This document shows positions 25,449 to 35,500 of a stretch of 64,000 nt of DNA, piece by piece (the first letter of the stretch is position 1; every line of letters starts with the position of its first letter). Source of the DNA: G965212025 sp965215765 (GTDB taxonomy: Bacteria; Pseudomonadota; Gammaproteobacteria; Poriferisulfidales; Oxydemutatoraceae); assembly GCA_965215765.1 (NCBI GenBank), contig OZ244118.1, forward strand, positions 558,001 through 622,000, given 5' to 3'. Both the position numbers and the translations under genes were made by a program. Below the pieces are notes generated by a model, which saw nothing but the letters and a program-made list of their open reading frames with translations, was not told the DNA's origin and did not search any database.

Positions 25449-26849
25449 CTACGGGGAGTTGCGGCGGGGGCGTTTCCAGCCGGGCACCAGATGTTGCTTG
25501 CTGCGTGAGAGCGTGAGCTGCTTTTTTTCTGCGTCTCGGGTAATCGTGGATCCTGCGCCGATCGTGGCACTTTTCCCGATGCGGACGGGCGCAATAATCT
25601 CGGTGTTTGCGCCGATAAAAACGTCATCCTCTATGGTCGTCCGGTGTTTGCTTTTGCCGTCGTAATTGCACGTGATGGTTCCGGCTCCGATGTTGACGTC
25701 TTTTCCCGTCGTGCTGTCACCGACATAGCTTAAGTGCCCGATTTTGGTGCCTTCGCCGATCTTGCTGTTCTTGATTTCCACGAAGTTGCCGATCCGTGCT
25801 GTTTTGGCAAGCACTGTTTCGGGTCGGATGCGTGCATAAGGTCCCAGAACGCAGCGTTCACCACATTGCAAGGTGTCGAGGTGGGAAAAGGCTTTGACTT
25901 GTGTGCCATCTCCCAGAGACACATCCTTCAGGTAGCAGTAGGGGCCAACCTCTACATTGTCTCCGAGTTGTACCTTGCCGGCAAAAATCACGCCGACATC
26001 GATGCAGGTGTTTTTCCCTGCTTCGACTTCGCCGCGAATATAGAGGTTGTTTGAGTCTCTCAGGCGTACCCCGGACTTGCGCAAGGCGGCGGTGCGACTT
26101 TGGTAGACTCGGTGCTCTGCGGTTTCCAGTTCTTCCAGGGTGTTGATGCCGTGTGCTTCCTCGGCATTTCCCGGTTGGCAGGTGACCACTCGGTGGCCGT
26201 TCGCAACGGCAAGGCCGATACAGTCTGTCAGGTAGTACTCCGACTGCTGATTGTCATTGTCGATTTCCCGGATCCACTCTTGCAGTTTGCCGGCCTGCGC
26301 TGCCGCCACCCCGACGTTGACTTCCGAAATGGCTTTTTCCGCGGCCTTGGCGTCGGCTTCTTCCACGATGCGCCGTACTTGCCCCGCGTCATCGCGCACA
26401 ACCCTGCCATAGCCGTGTGGGTTATCAAGGGTAGCCGTTAAAAAGGCCAGATCGGCGTGTGCGATCTCGGCGAGCACCGAGGCGCAAGTTGCTGCGGACA
26501 GCAGTGGCATATCGGCATAGAGGACGAGTACCTGAAGATCCGCTTCAATTTTTGGCAGTGCACAGGCAACAGCGTGCGCCGTGCCGCGGTTTTCATTCTG
26601 GGTGTGCCAGTGGATGGGCATCTTTTCGCACCAGTTGGCGTTGTCGTTTTCGACTGCTGCTCGCACCCGGTCAGCCTGGTGGCCGATGACCAGGTGTACG
26701 GAATCAGGTGCGAGTTGCGCGATGGTGTCAAGCGTGTACGCGAGCATGGGCTTTCCGGCCAGTTCAAGCAAAGGTTTGGGCACGTTGATGCCGCAGCGTT
26801 TGCCTTCACCGGCGGCCAATAAAATGATGGCTGTTTTTGTCTTAGGCAT
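25449..26849 (-). CDS. glmU: Bifunctional GlcNAc-1-P uridyltransferase / GlcN-1-P acetyltransferase
   Basis: GlmU acetylates glucosamine 1-phosphate and adds UMP to give UDP-GlcNAc. Starting at ATG 26849 it is 466 residues, close to the usual 455. The uridyltransferase domain begins AIILLAAGEGKRCG, with MPLLSAAT and GYGRVVRD later. The C-terminal left-handed beta helix carries GVIFAGKVQLGDNVEVGPYC and the SYVGDSTTGKDVNIGAGTIT acetyl-CoA region, ending in WKRPRRN. The frame is open 46 codons further upstream, but that part overlaps a degenerate copy of its own 5' end, so I do not include it. It works with glmS and with glmM at 59508. Confidence 0.95.
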   Translation of the reverse strand: MPKTKTAIILLAAGEGKRCGINVPKPLLELAGKPMLAYTLDTIAQLAPDSVHLVIGHQADRVRAAVENDNANWCEKMPIHWHTQNENRGTAHAVACALPKIEADLQVLVLYADMPLLSAATCASVLAEIAHADLAFLTATLDNPHGYGRVVRDDAGQVRRIVEEADAKAAEKAISEVNVGVAAAQAGKLQEWIREIDNDNQQSEYYLTDCIGLAVANGHRVVTCQPGNAEEAHGINTLEELETAEHRVYQSRTAALRKSGVRLRDSNNLYIRGEVEAGKNTCIDVGVIFAGKVQLGDNVEVGPYCYLKDVSLGDGTQVKAFSHLDTLQCGERCVLGPYARIRPETVLAKTARIGNFVEIKNSKIGEGTKIGHLSYVGDSTTGKDVNIGAGTITCNYDGKSKHRTTIEDDVFIGANTEIIAPVRIGKSATIGAGSTITRDAEKKQLTLSRSKQHLVPGWKRPRRNSP

Positions 26850-26944
26850 TTTGTTGGCTGGGGCAAGACGTTCCGGGTGCTTCGGATATTTTTGGTATTT
26901 CTGGCATCGGGTTTCGGTGACCTGTTGCTCCTGTGTTGTCGGGA

Positions 26945-27110
26945 CGAGACACCAGCTTTTGACGTCAGCAGGCGACGCCGTGTTCAAGCACTGCGCACAC
27001 CTGACCGGCCAAGTCCCCGGTGTCCAAGTGTACGGAATTTGATGCCGCTTGTGCGACGCACGCCATGCGGCAAGCGGGGGTTTGCCCGCCAGCTCGCCTG
27101 TTCGGGGGAA
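26945..27110 (-). pseudogene. Degenerate relic of the glmU 5' part
   Basis: This reads ELAGKP and IPYTW in line with ELAGKP and SVHLV of GlmU, and DNA blocks such as TCCGTACAC and the downstream TGGTG match in the right order. Indels destroy the frame. It lies immediately upstream of glmU in the same orientation, an old tandem duplicate. Confidence 0.6.
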
Positions 27111-27146
27111 CCCAGCAGCCTGAAAGTGGTTCCTTCATATCGTGAT

Positions 27147-28007
27147 TTACAGAAAACGCAAGGTGTCTTCGCAGATGTTGGCAAGCGTTTTGGTCGGGGT
27201 CATGAAGTGTGACATGAAGGGGACTTCGACCACTGCCGGGTCACCGACCCTGCGTGCTTCATTGCTGACCGAGAAGTCCACTCCCGAAACTTGCTTCATG
27301 GTGGCAATGACTTCTTTCACGGTATAACTTTTGCCGCTGCCAAGGCACTCGTACTCTCGTTCGGAAGCGGGTTGCTCGACCGTCATCACCACTGCATTTG
27401 CGACGTCTGAGACGTGGATGTAATCGCGCACGCAGGTTCCGTCCTTGGTTTCGTAGTCGTTGCCGTAAATGGCGACTTGTGGTGCTTCGCCGCGAACGGC
27501 CATGGCGACTTTGCGTAACAGGTGCGTGGGTTCGTTAAAATTCTTGAAGCCGTTGGAGCCGCCGACGTTAAAAAAGCGCAGTACGGTTCGTGCCGGACAC
27601 AATTCCCTGATGATTTCCTCGGCGGCTATTTTTGATTTTGCGTAGGGCGAAACCGGGGCGAAAGCGCCGCCGGTGGACGCGAACACAAATTTTTCGAACC
27701 GAAGCTCGCGAATCACGTTCAGGGTTCCGAATGTATTGCTCAGGTAATAGTCGCTCGGCTTTTTCATGGATTCTTCAACGGACACCAGTGCGGCGCAGTG
27801 AACCACGCTGTCGTACGCGCGATTGAGGGTTTCGGATGCGGGCAGGCTTTTTCGGATGTCCCAGGAAAAAAAACGCTGGCTATACGCCTGGATGTTGTTG
27901 CCAGAATCTTCTATGTCTGTTGTCACCACGGTGTGACCATTTCTGCTCAGTGCCTGGACAATATGCGAACCAATATAGCCTCGCGCACCGGTGACCAGAA
28001 CTTTCAA
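27147..28007 (-). CDS. GalE-like NAD-dependent sugar epimerase, short form
   Basis: The product is a short-chain epimerase: NAD-binding MKVLVTGARGYIGSHIV, catalytic YAKSK, and the UDP-glucose 4-epimerase hallmark YGNDYETKDGTCVRDYIHV. It is 286 residues against about 335 for GalE. Part of the loss lies between the Ser-containing strand (FASTGGAF) and the YAKSK helix, where a usual insert of about 20 residues is missing. It likely interconverts UDP-sugars for surface polysaccharide, but substrate is not certain. Its ATG overlaps the trmJ stop by four bases, so the two genes are coupled. Confidence 0.8.
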   Translation of the reverse strand: MKVLVTGARGYIGSHIVQALSRNGHTVVTTDIEDSGNNIQAYSQRFFSWDIRKSLPASETLNRAYDSVVHCAALVSVEESMKKPSDYYLSNTFGTLNVIRELRFEKFVFASTGGAFAPVSPYAKSKIAAEEIIRELCPARTVLRFFNVGGSNGFKNFNEPTHLLRKVAMAVRGEAPQVAIYGNDYETKDGTCVRDYIHVSDVANAVVMTVEQPASEREYECLGSGKSYTVKEVIATMKQVSGVDFSVSNEARRVGDPAVVEVPFMSHFMTPTKTLANICEDTLRFL

Positions 28008-28888
28008 AACTCTTTTCCTGCGAGCGATTGCGTCTCCGTAAGACCCTGATTCCTTTCATCATCAGCTTTGACGGGCTGGGGCAGGTTCGGACGCTCGCTT
28101 CGTGATCTTGCTTCTGAACCCGGCATTTTCTCTGCTTCTGTCCGCTCGTTTGAATTGGAGAGTGCGCTGAGCGCCCCGCGCAGCAAGTTGACTTCACGAA
28201 CGCTTAAGTGGAGCCGTTGGAAAATCTGGCGAAATTTCCGCATCACGGTTACGGATTTGCGCCCACTAAAAAAGATTTTTTCGTCAAGAGAGGCTTCGAG
28301 GTGCGCATACAGCCTTTCTATTGCCTGCCTGCTCGCGGGTTCGTCCATCTCGTGCTTTGTCGTTATTTCTTGAGGCACGTGTTCCTCCACGCTCAGATGC
28401 CACTCGTAAGCGATTACCTGCGCCGCGGAAGCCAGGTTTAATGAGCCGAACTGTGCCTGGCACGGAATGCGCAGTTGGTATTGACACAAATCCATTTCGC
28501 GGTTGCTGAGTCCGGCACTCTCTCGTCCGAAGACGACGGCAAAATCATAGCGGTTGTGAGAGATGGTTTGCATGGCTTCGCGCGGCGTCAGGCATGGCCA
28601 CTTGGCATGGCGGGGTCGGACGCTGGCACCGAGCACCACCTGATGGTCCTGGAGTGCTTCTTCCAGGGTGGCAACGACTTTAGCCTGATCCAGAATTTCA
28701 TCCGCCCCGGCTGCCCGGGCTGTTGCTTCCGGAGATGGAAAGTATTTCGGATTGACCAGGGTCAGGTGTCGGATGCCCATGGTTTTCATGGCTCTGGCGA
28801 CTCCTCCGATGTTTCCCGGATGAGTGGTTTCGACCAAAACAAAAGTGGGAGACTTTGAAGCGGGAATGTCGCTCGGGAGTTTATGCAT
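28004..28888 (-). CDS. trmJ: tRNA (cytidine/uridine-2'-O-)-methyltransferase TrmJ
   Basis: TrmJ methylates the 2'-OH of position 32 in several tRNAs. The SPOUT domain shows HPGNIGGVARAMKTMG, VFGRESAGLSNRE and the knot LNLASAAQVIAYE; a helical part follows (FFSGRKSVTVMRKFR, LHLSVREVNLLRGAL). It has a charged tail of about 40 residues beyond the usual end. I place the start at ATG 28888 because the coding part upstream is repeated hemE sequence; the ATGCATAA there means its start overlaps the stop of the last hemE copy. The first eight codons are part of the 301-base repeat. Confidence 0.92.
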   Translation of the reverse strand: MHKLPSDIPASKSPTFVLVETTHPGNIGGVARAMKTMGIRHLTLVNPKYFPSPEATARAAGADEILDQAKVVATLEEALQDHQVVLGASVRPRHAKWPCLTPREAMQTISHNRYDFAVVFGRESAGLSNREMDLCQYQLRIPCQAQFGSLNLASAAQVIAYEWHLSVEEHVPQEITTKHEMDEPASRQAIERLYAHLEASLDEKIFFSGRKSVTVMRKFRQIFQRLHLSVREVNLLRGALSALSNSNERTEAEKMPGSEARSRSERPNLPQPVKADDERNQGLTETQSLAGKEF

Positions 28889-29767
28889 CGCCGACGGGTA
28901 GTAGCTCTGTGGGTTCGGAAACGGCGGTGCTGTACTGTGTTCCGTATTCATGTACGGTTTCAACCAATGCGGCCACGCTTTCCAGCTCGGCTTGCGGGGT
29001 AATGCCATGACCCAGGTTGAAAACGTGTCCGGGGCCGGCTCCGTAGGAGGCGAGAACCGCTTGTGCCTCACTGCGCACCACTTCCGGGGAAGAGAGCAGG
29101 GTTTGCGGGTCAAGGTTGCCTTGCAGTGCCACTTGCTGGCGTGTCATACGGCGAGCGCGCCCCAGAATGTCGCTCGGGAGTTTATGCATCGCCGACGGGT
29201 AGTAGCTCTGTGGGTTCGGAAACGGCGGTGCTGTACTGTGTTCTGTATTCATGTACGGTTTCAACCAATGCGGCCACGCTTTCCAGCTCGGCTTGCGGGG
29301 TAATGCCATGACCCAGGTTGAAAACGTGTCCGGGGCCGGTTCCGTAGGAGGCGAGAACCGCTTGTGCTTCACTGCGTACCACTTCCGGAGAAGAGAGCAG
29401 GATTTGCGGGTCAAGGTTGCCTTGCAGTGCCACTTTCTGGTGTGTCATACGGCGTGCGCGTCCCAGAATGTCGCTCGGGAGTTTATGCATCGCCGCCGGG
29501 TAGTAGCTCTGTGGGTTCGGAAACGGCGGTGCTGTACTGTGTTCCGTATTCATGTACGGTTTCAACCAATGCGGCCACGCTTTCCAGCTCGGCTTGCGGG
29601 GTAATGCCATGACCCAGGTTGAAAACGTGTCCGGGGCCGGTTCCGTAGGAGGCGAGAACCGCTTGTGCTTCACTGCGTACCACTTCCGGGGAAGAGAGCA
29701 GGATTTGCGGGTCAAGGTTGCCTTGCAGTGCCACTTTCTGGCGTGTCATACGGCGTGCGCGTCCCAG
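28865..29767 (-). repeat. Three 301-bp tandem copies of the hemE/trmJ junction
   Basis: Units 28865-29165, 29166-29466 and 29467-29767 each hold the last 95 codons of hemE plus the first eight codons of trmJ. The third belongs to the complete hemE, the first abuts the complete trmJ. At the joints trmJ codon 8 runs into hemE with about two shared bases. Because the frames agree, two chimeric frames arise (29182-29490 and 28881-29189) with a trmJ start and the hemE C-terminus, about 102 codons each. The copies are nearly identical, so the event is recent. Confidence 0.95.
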
Positions 29768-30610
29768 ATCGACAGTCCAGTCCACTCCCAGCGCGTCGCT
29801 GCCGCTGTTGGCGAGGTGGTCGAGCCAGGCGCCGCCCCCTTTGGTAAACAAAATAACCGGAATGCGTTCTCCGTTCCGGCTGCGGGTGAGCTTTGCCATG
29901 ACCCGCTGCGATGGAGCCAGCGAAAAACGCAGAAACTTGCTTTCTGCAAGCAGTCCGCCCCAACTGTCAAAAATCATGGCCACACGGGCACCAGACTCTA
30001 TTTGCGCGTTCAAAGATGAAGCAATGCTGTCGCACAGCATATCGAGCAACATGTCCAGCAGATCCGGGCGCTCAACCATCATGCGCTTGGCGTACGAGAA
30101 ATTTTGTTTTGAAGAGCCGTCAATCATGTACGCCGCCAGTGTCCAAGGGCTTCCGCAGAAGCCGATGAGCGGCAATCTTCCATTCAGCTCTGTGCAGACG
30201 GAACGGATTGCCGTACACAGGTAGTCGAGGTCTTCTGTCGCGTTCACTGTGCGCAATTTTTTCAAATCTCTCTCGCACCGTATCGGTTCCGGGAAAAACG
30301 GACCACTTCCTTCTTTGAATTCCAGCGTCATCCCCATGGCTTCCGATACGACCAGGATGTCGGAGAAAATAATCGCGGCATCCAGGGGGAACCTTCGCAA
30401 AGGCTGAAGGGTCGCTTCACACGCAAACTCGGGAGTTTTGCACAGTCGCAAAAAGGAACCCGCCTGTTCTCGCAACTTGCGGTATTCGGGGAGGTAACGC
30501 CCCGCCTGGCGCATCATCCAGATCGGAACAGTCGGGCAGGGCTCCTTGAACAGGGCACGAATCAGGAGATCGTTTGGAGCGCTCCTCGCCTGTGTATCGC
30601 CCGGGGACAA
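29483..30610 (-). CDS. hemE: Uroporphyrinogen decarboxylase
   Basis: HemE removes four carboxyl groups from uroporphyrinogen III to give coproporphyrinogen III in haem synthesis. Characteristic segments are WMMRQAGRYLPEYR, AAIIFSDILV with the substrate-binding Asp, GFCGSPWTLAAYM, FDSWGG and FNLGHGITP near the end. The frame gives 375 residues, slightly long. The only good start is TTG 30610; the conserved part begins only 12 codons later. It lies 29 bases behind gltD, as in Pseudomonas-type gammaproteobacteria. Its 3' end is present three times, but this copy is complete and should be functional. Confidence 0.95.
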   Translation of the reverse strand: MSPGDTQARSAPNDLLIRALFKEPCPTVPIWMMRQAGRYLPEYRKLREQAGSFLRLCKTPEFACEATLQPLRRFPLDAAIIFSDILVVSEAMGMTLEFKEGSGPFFPEPIRCERDLKKLRTVNATEDLDYLCTAIRSVCTELNGRLPLIGFCGSPWTLAAYMIDGSSKQNFSYAKRMMVERPDLLDMLLDMLCDSIASSLNAQIESGARVAMIFDSWGGLLAESKFLRFSLAPSQRVMAKLTRSRNGERIPVILFTKGGGAWLDHLANSGSDALGVDWTVDLGRARRMTRQKVALQGNLDPQILLSSPEVVRSEAQAVLASYGTGPGHVFNLGHGITPQAELESVAALVETVHEYGTQYSTAVSEPTELLPGGDA

Positions 30611-30639
30611 ACTTTAGACGGGTCTTGAGTTTTCAGGCA

Positions 30640-32049
30640 TCAGGCGCAGAGGTAGTCCAGGATTCCTGTCGCTGCCTGTCGTCCGTCATAAACGGCGGTG
30701 ACAACGAGGTCTGCGCCGCGCACCATGTCGCCGCCGGCAAACACTTTAGGGTTTGCCGTTTGAAGTTTCATGGGGGTGTTGTGGTCTGCTACCACGCGTC
30801 CGTTGGTGTGTGTGCAAATTCCGGATTCTGTCAGCCAGTGTGGAGGGCCAGGCTGGAATCCAAATGCCAGAATGACGACGTCTGCAGAGATCACTTCTTC
30901 GTCTCCGGGGATGACTTTTAATGGCTGGCTGCGTCCGGGAAGAATACCGGGCTCGGCGCTGGTGCGAACAAAGCGAACAGTTTTCCTGTCTTTGTCGTCA
31001 CTGATTGAGATGGGCTGGAGATTGAATAAAAAGTGTACGCCTTCTTCACGCGCGTTTTTGACTTCCCGCCTTGAGCCGGGCATGTCTTTTTCTGATCGGC
31101 GATAAACGCAGGTAACCGATGCTGCCTCTGAGCGTACGGAAGTCCGGTTACAGTCCATGGCGGTATCACCGCCGCCCAGAACCAGGACATGCTTTCCGCG
31201 CAGGTCTACGAGTTCATCGCGCGAATATTCAAAGCCCATTTGTTTGCAAATGGAAGTCACCAGAAACGGCAACGCCTTGCGAACTCCCTGCTGACTTTCT
31301 CCAGGGAAATTTCCCGGTACCGGCACGTAGGTGCCCATGCCGAGGAAAACTGCATCGTAGTTTTCAAGCAGCGATGGAAACGGAATGTCGCTGCCAATTT
31401 TCTTGCCCAAGCGAAACTCGACACCCATGCCTTCCAAAATTTTGCGCCGCCGCAAGACAACTCTTTTTTCCAGTTTGAATGGCGGGATGCCGAAAGTCAG
31501 CAAGCCGCCAATTTCCGGATAGAGGTCAAAAACCACCGCTTTTACGCCATTTCTTGCCAGGACATCCGCGCAGGAAAGTCCGGCTGGCCCAGCCCCGACA
31601 ATGGCGACCTGTTTTCCGGTCGCGATAACTTGAGAAAGGTCAGGAGTCCAGCCAGCCTCAAAAGCCGTGTCGGTGATGTACTGTTCCACTGACCCAATGG
31701 TTACCGCACCAAACCCGTCATTCAGCGTGCAGGCTTCTTCGCACAAGCGATCCTGGGGGCAGATTCTGCCGCATATTTCCGGCAGGGAATTAGTTTGGTG
31801 GCACAGCTCCGCAGCTTCGATAACCTTGCCTTCTTCTACCAGCTTCAGCCATTCCGGAATATGATTTTGGACAGGACATTTCCATGAACAATAGGGATTG
31901 CCGCACTCGATGCAGCGCCCTGATTGCTGTTCGGCCTCAGCTGGCTGGAATGGTTCGTAAATCTCGTCAAAGTGCTTCAGGCGAATAACTGAAGGCACCT
32001 TTTTCGGGCCTTTGCGAGGCAGATTTATGTATTGAAGAAGGTCTGCCAA
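30640..32049 (-). CDS. gltD: Glutamate synthase small subunit
   Basis: GltD passes electrons from NADPH to the large subunit GltB, which makes glutamate from glutamine and 2-oxoglutarate. The iron-sulfur segment (CGNPYCSWKCPVQNHIPEW, CGRICPQDRLCEEAC) is at the start, then the FAD-binding VGAGPAGLSCADVL and the NADPH-binding LGGGDTAMDC; GGDMVRGADLVVTAV is near the end. At 469 residues it is full length. TTG 32049 is the best start. gltB is not in the window, so either it lies elsewhere or another protein partners this reductase. It is preceded by rpsU (34 bases) and followed by hemE. Confidence 0.93.
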   Translation of the reverse strand: MADLLQYINLPRKGPKKVPSVIRLKHFDEIYEPFQPAEAEQQSGRCIECGNPYCSWKCPVQNHIPEWLKLVEEGKVIEAAELCHQTNSLPEICGRICPQDRLCEEACTLNDGFGAVTIGSVEQYITDTAFEAGWTPDLSQVIATGKQVAIVGAGPAGLSCADVLARNGVKAVVFDLYPEIGGLLTFGIPPFKLEKRVVLRRRKILEGMGVEFRLGKKIGSDIPFPSLLENYDAVFLGMGTYVPVPGNFPGESQQGVRKALPFLVTSICKQMGFEYSRDELVDLRGKHVLVLGGGDTAMDCNRTSVRSEAASVTCVYRRSEKDMPGSRREVKNAREEGVHFLFNLQPISISDDKDRKTVRFVRTSAEPGILPGRSQPLKVIPGDEEVISADVVILAFGFQPGPPHWLTESGICTHTNGRVVADHNTPMKLQTANPKVFAGGDMVRGADLVVTAVYDGRQAATGILDYLCA

Positions 32050-32083
32050 GCTCTGACTTGAAGTGCAGTTGACGTGTCAGGCC

Positions 32084-32314
32084 TTATATCCTGCTTGGGT
32101 TGGAGCTACCCCCTGTCCAAGATTCAGAACCCGGATGTCTTTTTCGGCTACGTTTGCGAGCGAGTATCAGCTTGCGCTTGCGAGCTTCCGCAGGTTTTTC
32201 GTAACACTCCCTGCGCCTGACTTCCGCCAGTATGCCCGCTTTTTCGCACGAGCGTCTAAAGCGACGCAACGCAACATCAACGGACTCGTTATCTCTTAGT
32301 CTTATGCTCGGCAT
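32084..32314 (-). CDS. rpsU: 30S ribosomal protein S21
   Basis: The first 50 residues are an ordinary S21: MPSIRLRDNESVDVALRRF, RSCEKAGILAEVRRRECYEKP, then a basic stretch (RKRKLILARKRSRKRH). S21 binds the small subunit near the anti-Shine-Dalgarno and helps translation start. The last 18 residues (PGSESWTGGSSNPSRI) do not look like S21 and may come from a late frameshift or replaced end. GGGAGGAAA precedes the ATG. Here the gene precedes gltD, not dnaG-rpoD as in E. coli. Confidence 0.9.
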   Translation of the reverse strand: MPSIRLRDNESVDVALRRFRRSCEKAGILAEVRRRECYEKPAEARKRKLILARKRSRKRHPGSESWTGGSSNPSRI

Positions 32315-32489
32315 TTTCCTCCCGGTTGGTTAGCAGTCTTGGTTGGGACTGACCCGCCATTCTATATCCGCTTAGACCTTGTCGGCAAGCTGATTGCGCC
32401 ACGTGTACGGTTATGACGCTGTCCGCCAGCGATCAGGGTTGTCGCATCGTGATGACGGTGCCTGACTATATGATTCTGCGTGGTTTTCG

Positions 32490-32515
32490 TGCCCCATGCA
32501 TGCGCGAATGGGGCA
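32490..32515. terminator. Inverted repeat between the GLUG gene and rpsU
   Basis: TGCCCCAT and ATGGGGCA form an eight-base stem around a ten-base loop, followed on the plus strand by TTTTG. It lies about 40 bases beyond the stop of the GLUG gene, but there is no U-run in that direction, so it may be a weak terminator. The rest of 32315-32551 must hold the rpsU promoter, which I cannot place. Confidence 0.35.
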
Positions 32516-32551
32516 TTTTGCAGCATCGCTTTGGATGCCAATGTGAGAGTT

Positions 32552-35500
32552 TTACCTGACCAAACCGCCAAGAAACAATTTCAGGCGGAGTCTTGCAGTG
32601 AGGATGCGAGTCACTTTGAGCTTGAGGTCGTGGCTTTGCCCGCCGGCAGCCACACGGATATTGAACGTCGCTTCACTGTGGGCTTCCGGGATCGTCAGTT
32701 TCAACTTGGTCAGACCGGAACCATGGTTTTCAGCGAACTTCGCCGAGGTTTCTGTTGGCGAGCTGTTAACCAGGCTCCAGGTTAATCCGGCACGCGTATG
32801 CGTGGTGTTCAGTGATACCGTCAGCTCTTGACTGGAGAATGGGATGGTTCTTTCAAGGAGTCGCCCTTGGACAAGCACTGGTGATTCAACATTGCTCAAC
32901 ATATGCACAAGCACCTGATCTGTTTTGTCAGGGTCGTTTGCATCACTGGCTTTGACCAGAAAACTGTTCCCGTTAAACGGGGATCCTTGAAGTATCTGGC
33001 AGCGCACACGCATTTCAGATCTGCTTTGGGATGCCAATGCGCTACTTTTGCTGTCTTCGCCCACGAATTCCACCATCATGCGGTCGTCGTAGGTATTGAC
33101 AAGTTCCCATTTCAAGTTCTGTCCGACTCCCCCTTGGGCAACCAGGTGTATAAGCACTGTCTGTAATCCCGGGGCGAGGTGGATATTTATTGAGTCAGCG
33201 TCTAAAACGCTACTGCCAGAAATTTGGCTGATTACCGGCGGTGAATTCGCTTGGCGAACGATAAGTCGTATTGAGGTAGTGCCTCCCAGTCTGTCTTTGG
33301 CTGATACTATGAATTGCCCTGTTGATCTTGATCCTTCCGGGCGCGTGAACTGCACTTTGGCGATAGGCCCCTTGGCCGTGGCAACTTGGTTGTTGACGAG
33401 GAAATTGAGCATGCTTTCTTCAGGCGTACCTGCAACCCGCTTTGCGGTCCACTCCAGCGAATCCAATTCCTCCGGGTAGTGGGTATTGGCGTATAACTGA
33501 AGGGATACCTGATGTTGATGTGCCGGAATTTCCAAATACTGTTCCTTATTCCCTGATATGGTCGGAAGATTGCTTGGTTTTACCAAAACCGTAATTGTGG
33601 AAAATCCATTATTTCCTATGGCTTCCACAGAGAAACCGTCATTTTCCTGAATGTCTCCTTCTGGCAGATACACCACGGTGACTTGGGTGCCCACCCCGCT
33701 GGCGGCACAGATATCCTTGTATTCCTTCAATAAGAAACATACCCATCCTTTCTGTGGGGTGTGGTTTGGTGAAACCTGCCATGTCAGAGAATCTGCTGTG
33801 TGAGCCGAGGCACTTAAAACCAATCGCAGTTCCGAGTCCTCGCCAGAAGTCACTGGCAGTTCTGTTTTACGTTCAGCCAGAATCCGTGGTTTCGAGTTTG
33901 ACGAAAGCCCCGTGACAAAGCTCTTCTCTGTTAACGTGTCTCCTTCTTTATCAGAGAGAATGATCTTGTAGTAGGCATTACTGATCAAGTCTGAAAACTT
34001 TATTTCTGCCGTCTGTATCTCGTCTCCCAGGACAAGAGAGCGCGTTGAGATCGACGCAGGGTTTTCCTCCTGAAAAATACGAATGAGGTATTTTGCCTTT
34101 GAGTTAACGTCGTCAGAAACGGACACGGTAATATCTGCTTCCGTCACGCCTGCCTGAATCTGGATTCCAGGTATTTCTGGTGGGGTCGGCAAACGAAAAT
34201 AGCCGTTACTCGGATGACCGGCAATTCCCCCGATGTGTGTGCGAACTGAGTAGCTGACCATGCTGCCATGTCCGTATTCATTGCGGAGCCAGTCCAGGTG
34301 CTCATTGGGGACTGTGCTATATGCGGAGGTGACGTTCCGGGTCAGTCCCGAGATTTCCAGTTCGTGAAAGTCCGCCGAAAGCTCTGAGCTTTGCCATACC
34401 AGTATCAGGTTGGTGGAAGACGCAAAGTTGGCCGCCAGACCTGTTGGTGCAGCAGGGATCTTTGTCAGCTTTGTGTGGCTGTGCAGGGGAAGTGTGCGTC
34501 CGCTCCCAAAATGCCAGGAGTCTGCGTCCCAGTCGGAATACGTCGTGGCTCCAGCACACGTCTTGCCTGACTCCGTTGGGCATTTTAGCTGTGTCAGGGT
34601 GCGCGGGAAGCTTCCCCGAATGTCTCCAATATTTATGTCTCCGATATTTGTCCCGGAGAAATCGTTCACCTTGGTGTCTCCAGCCACTTTGCCTGCCGTG
34701 TAACTGTTATGGATGCCCCCCAGGTTGTAACCCGCAAAGCCGCCTACCCAACTCGTTCCTCGTATGGAGCTGGACGCGAAGTAGCTGTATGTAACAGTGG
34801 CAGCGATATAGTTGGTTCCCACGAAGCCGCCTATCCATTTCTGCCCTGAGACCTTGCCGCTTGCGTAACTGTTGCTGATGTGTCTGGAATTGGAACCTGC
34901 AAAACCACCCAAGTTGCTGTTTCCAGAGACTGAGCCCGTTGCGTAGCTGTGGGTGATGACACCATAGTTATTGCCTGTATGTCCGCCCATACGACTGTTG
35001 GGCTCACCGATTCCGGATGTTGGGTCGCCCGTTCCGCTAACTGAGCCTGTTGCGTAACTATAGCTGATGGTTCCGAGATTAAACCCTGTGAGTCCTCCCG
35101 TGGCACCATTTCCTGCGACTGTCCCTGCGGCATAGCTATGGGTGATGGTTCCTCCTTCGCTGTTTCTTCCCACCAGACCGCCAATCGCCCGGGAAGTACT
35201 GTACACCTGCCCGCTCGCGTAGCAATCCAGAATGTGCCCTTCGTTTTTGCCTGCGAGACCCCCTGCCTGGGTGCCGCCGTCAACCCGGCCGGACGAGCCA
35301 CTGTTTCTGATCGTGCCGGTGTTGTACCCAACGAAGCCGCCAATCTCGTAGGAATAGAGCTTAATATGAGCTCGCGTCTCCGTACGGGCGTGACTGTCAC
35401 TGATCACGCCATCGTTCTGTCCCACCATGCTGCCAGCCTGAAAGCTGCCACTGAGAACCCCTCCTCTTACGGTACTGTTCTCTATGATCCCTTTGTTGTG

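Noticed and set aside
28865..29767. Three separate hemE genes
   Set aside because: Only one copy has the N-terminal two thirds; the others are 95-codon ends.
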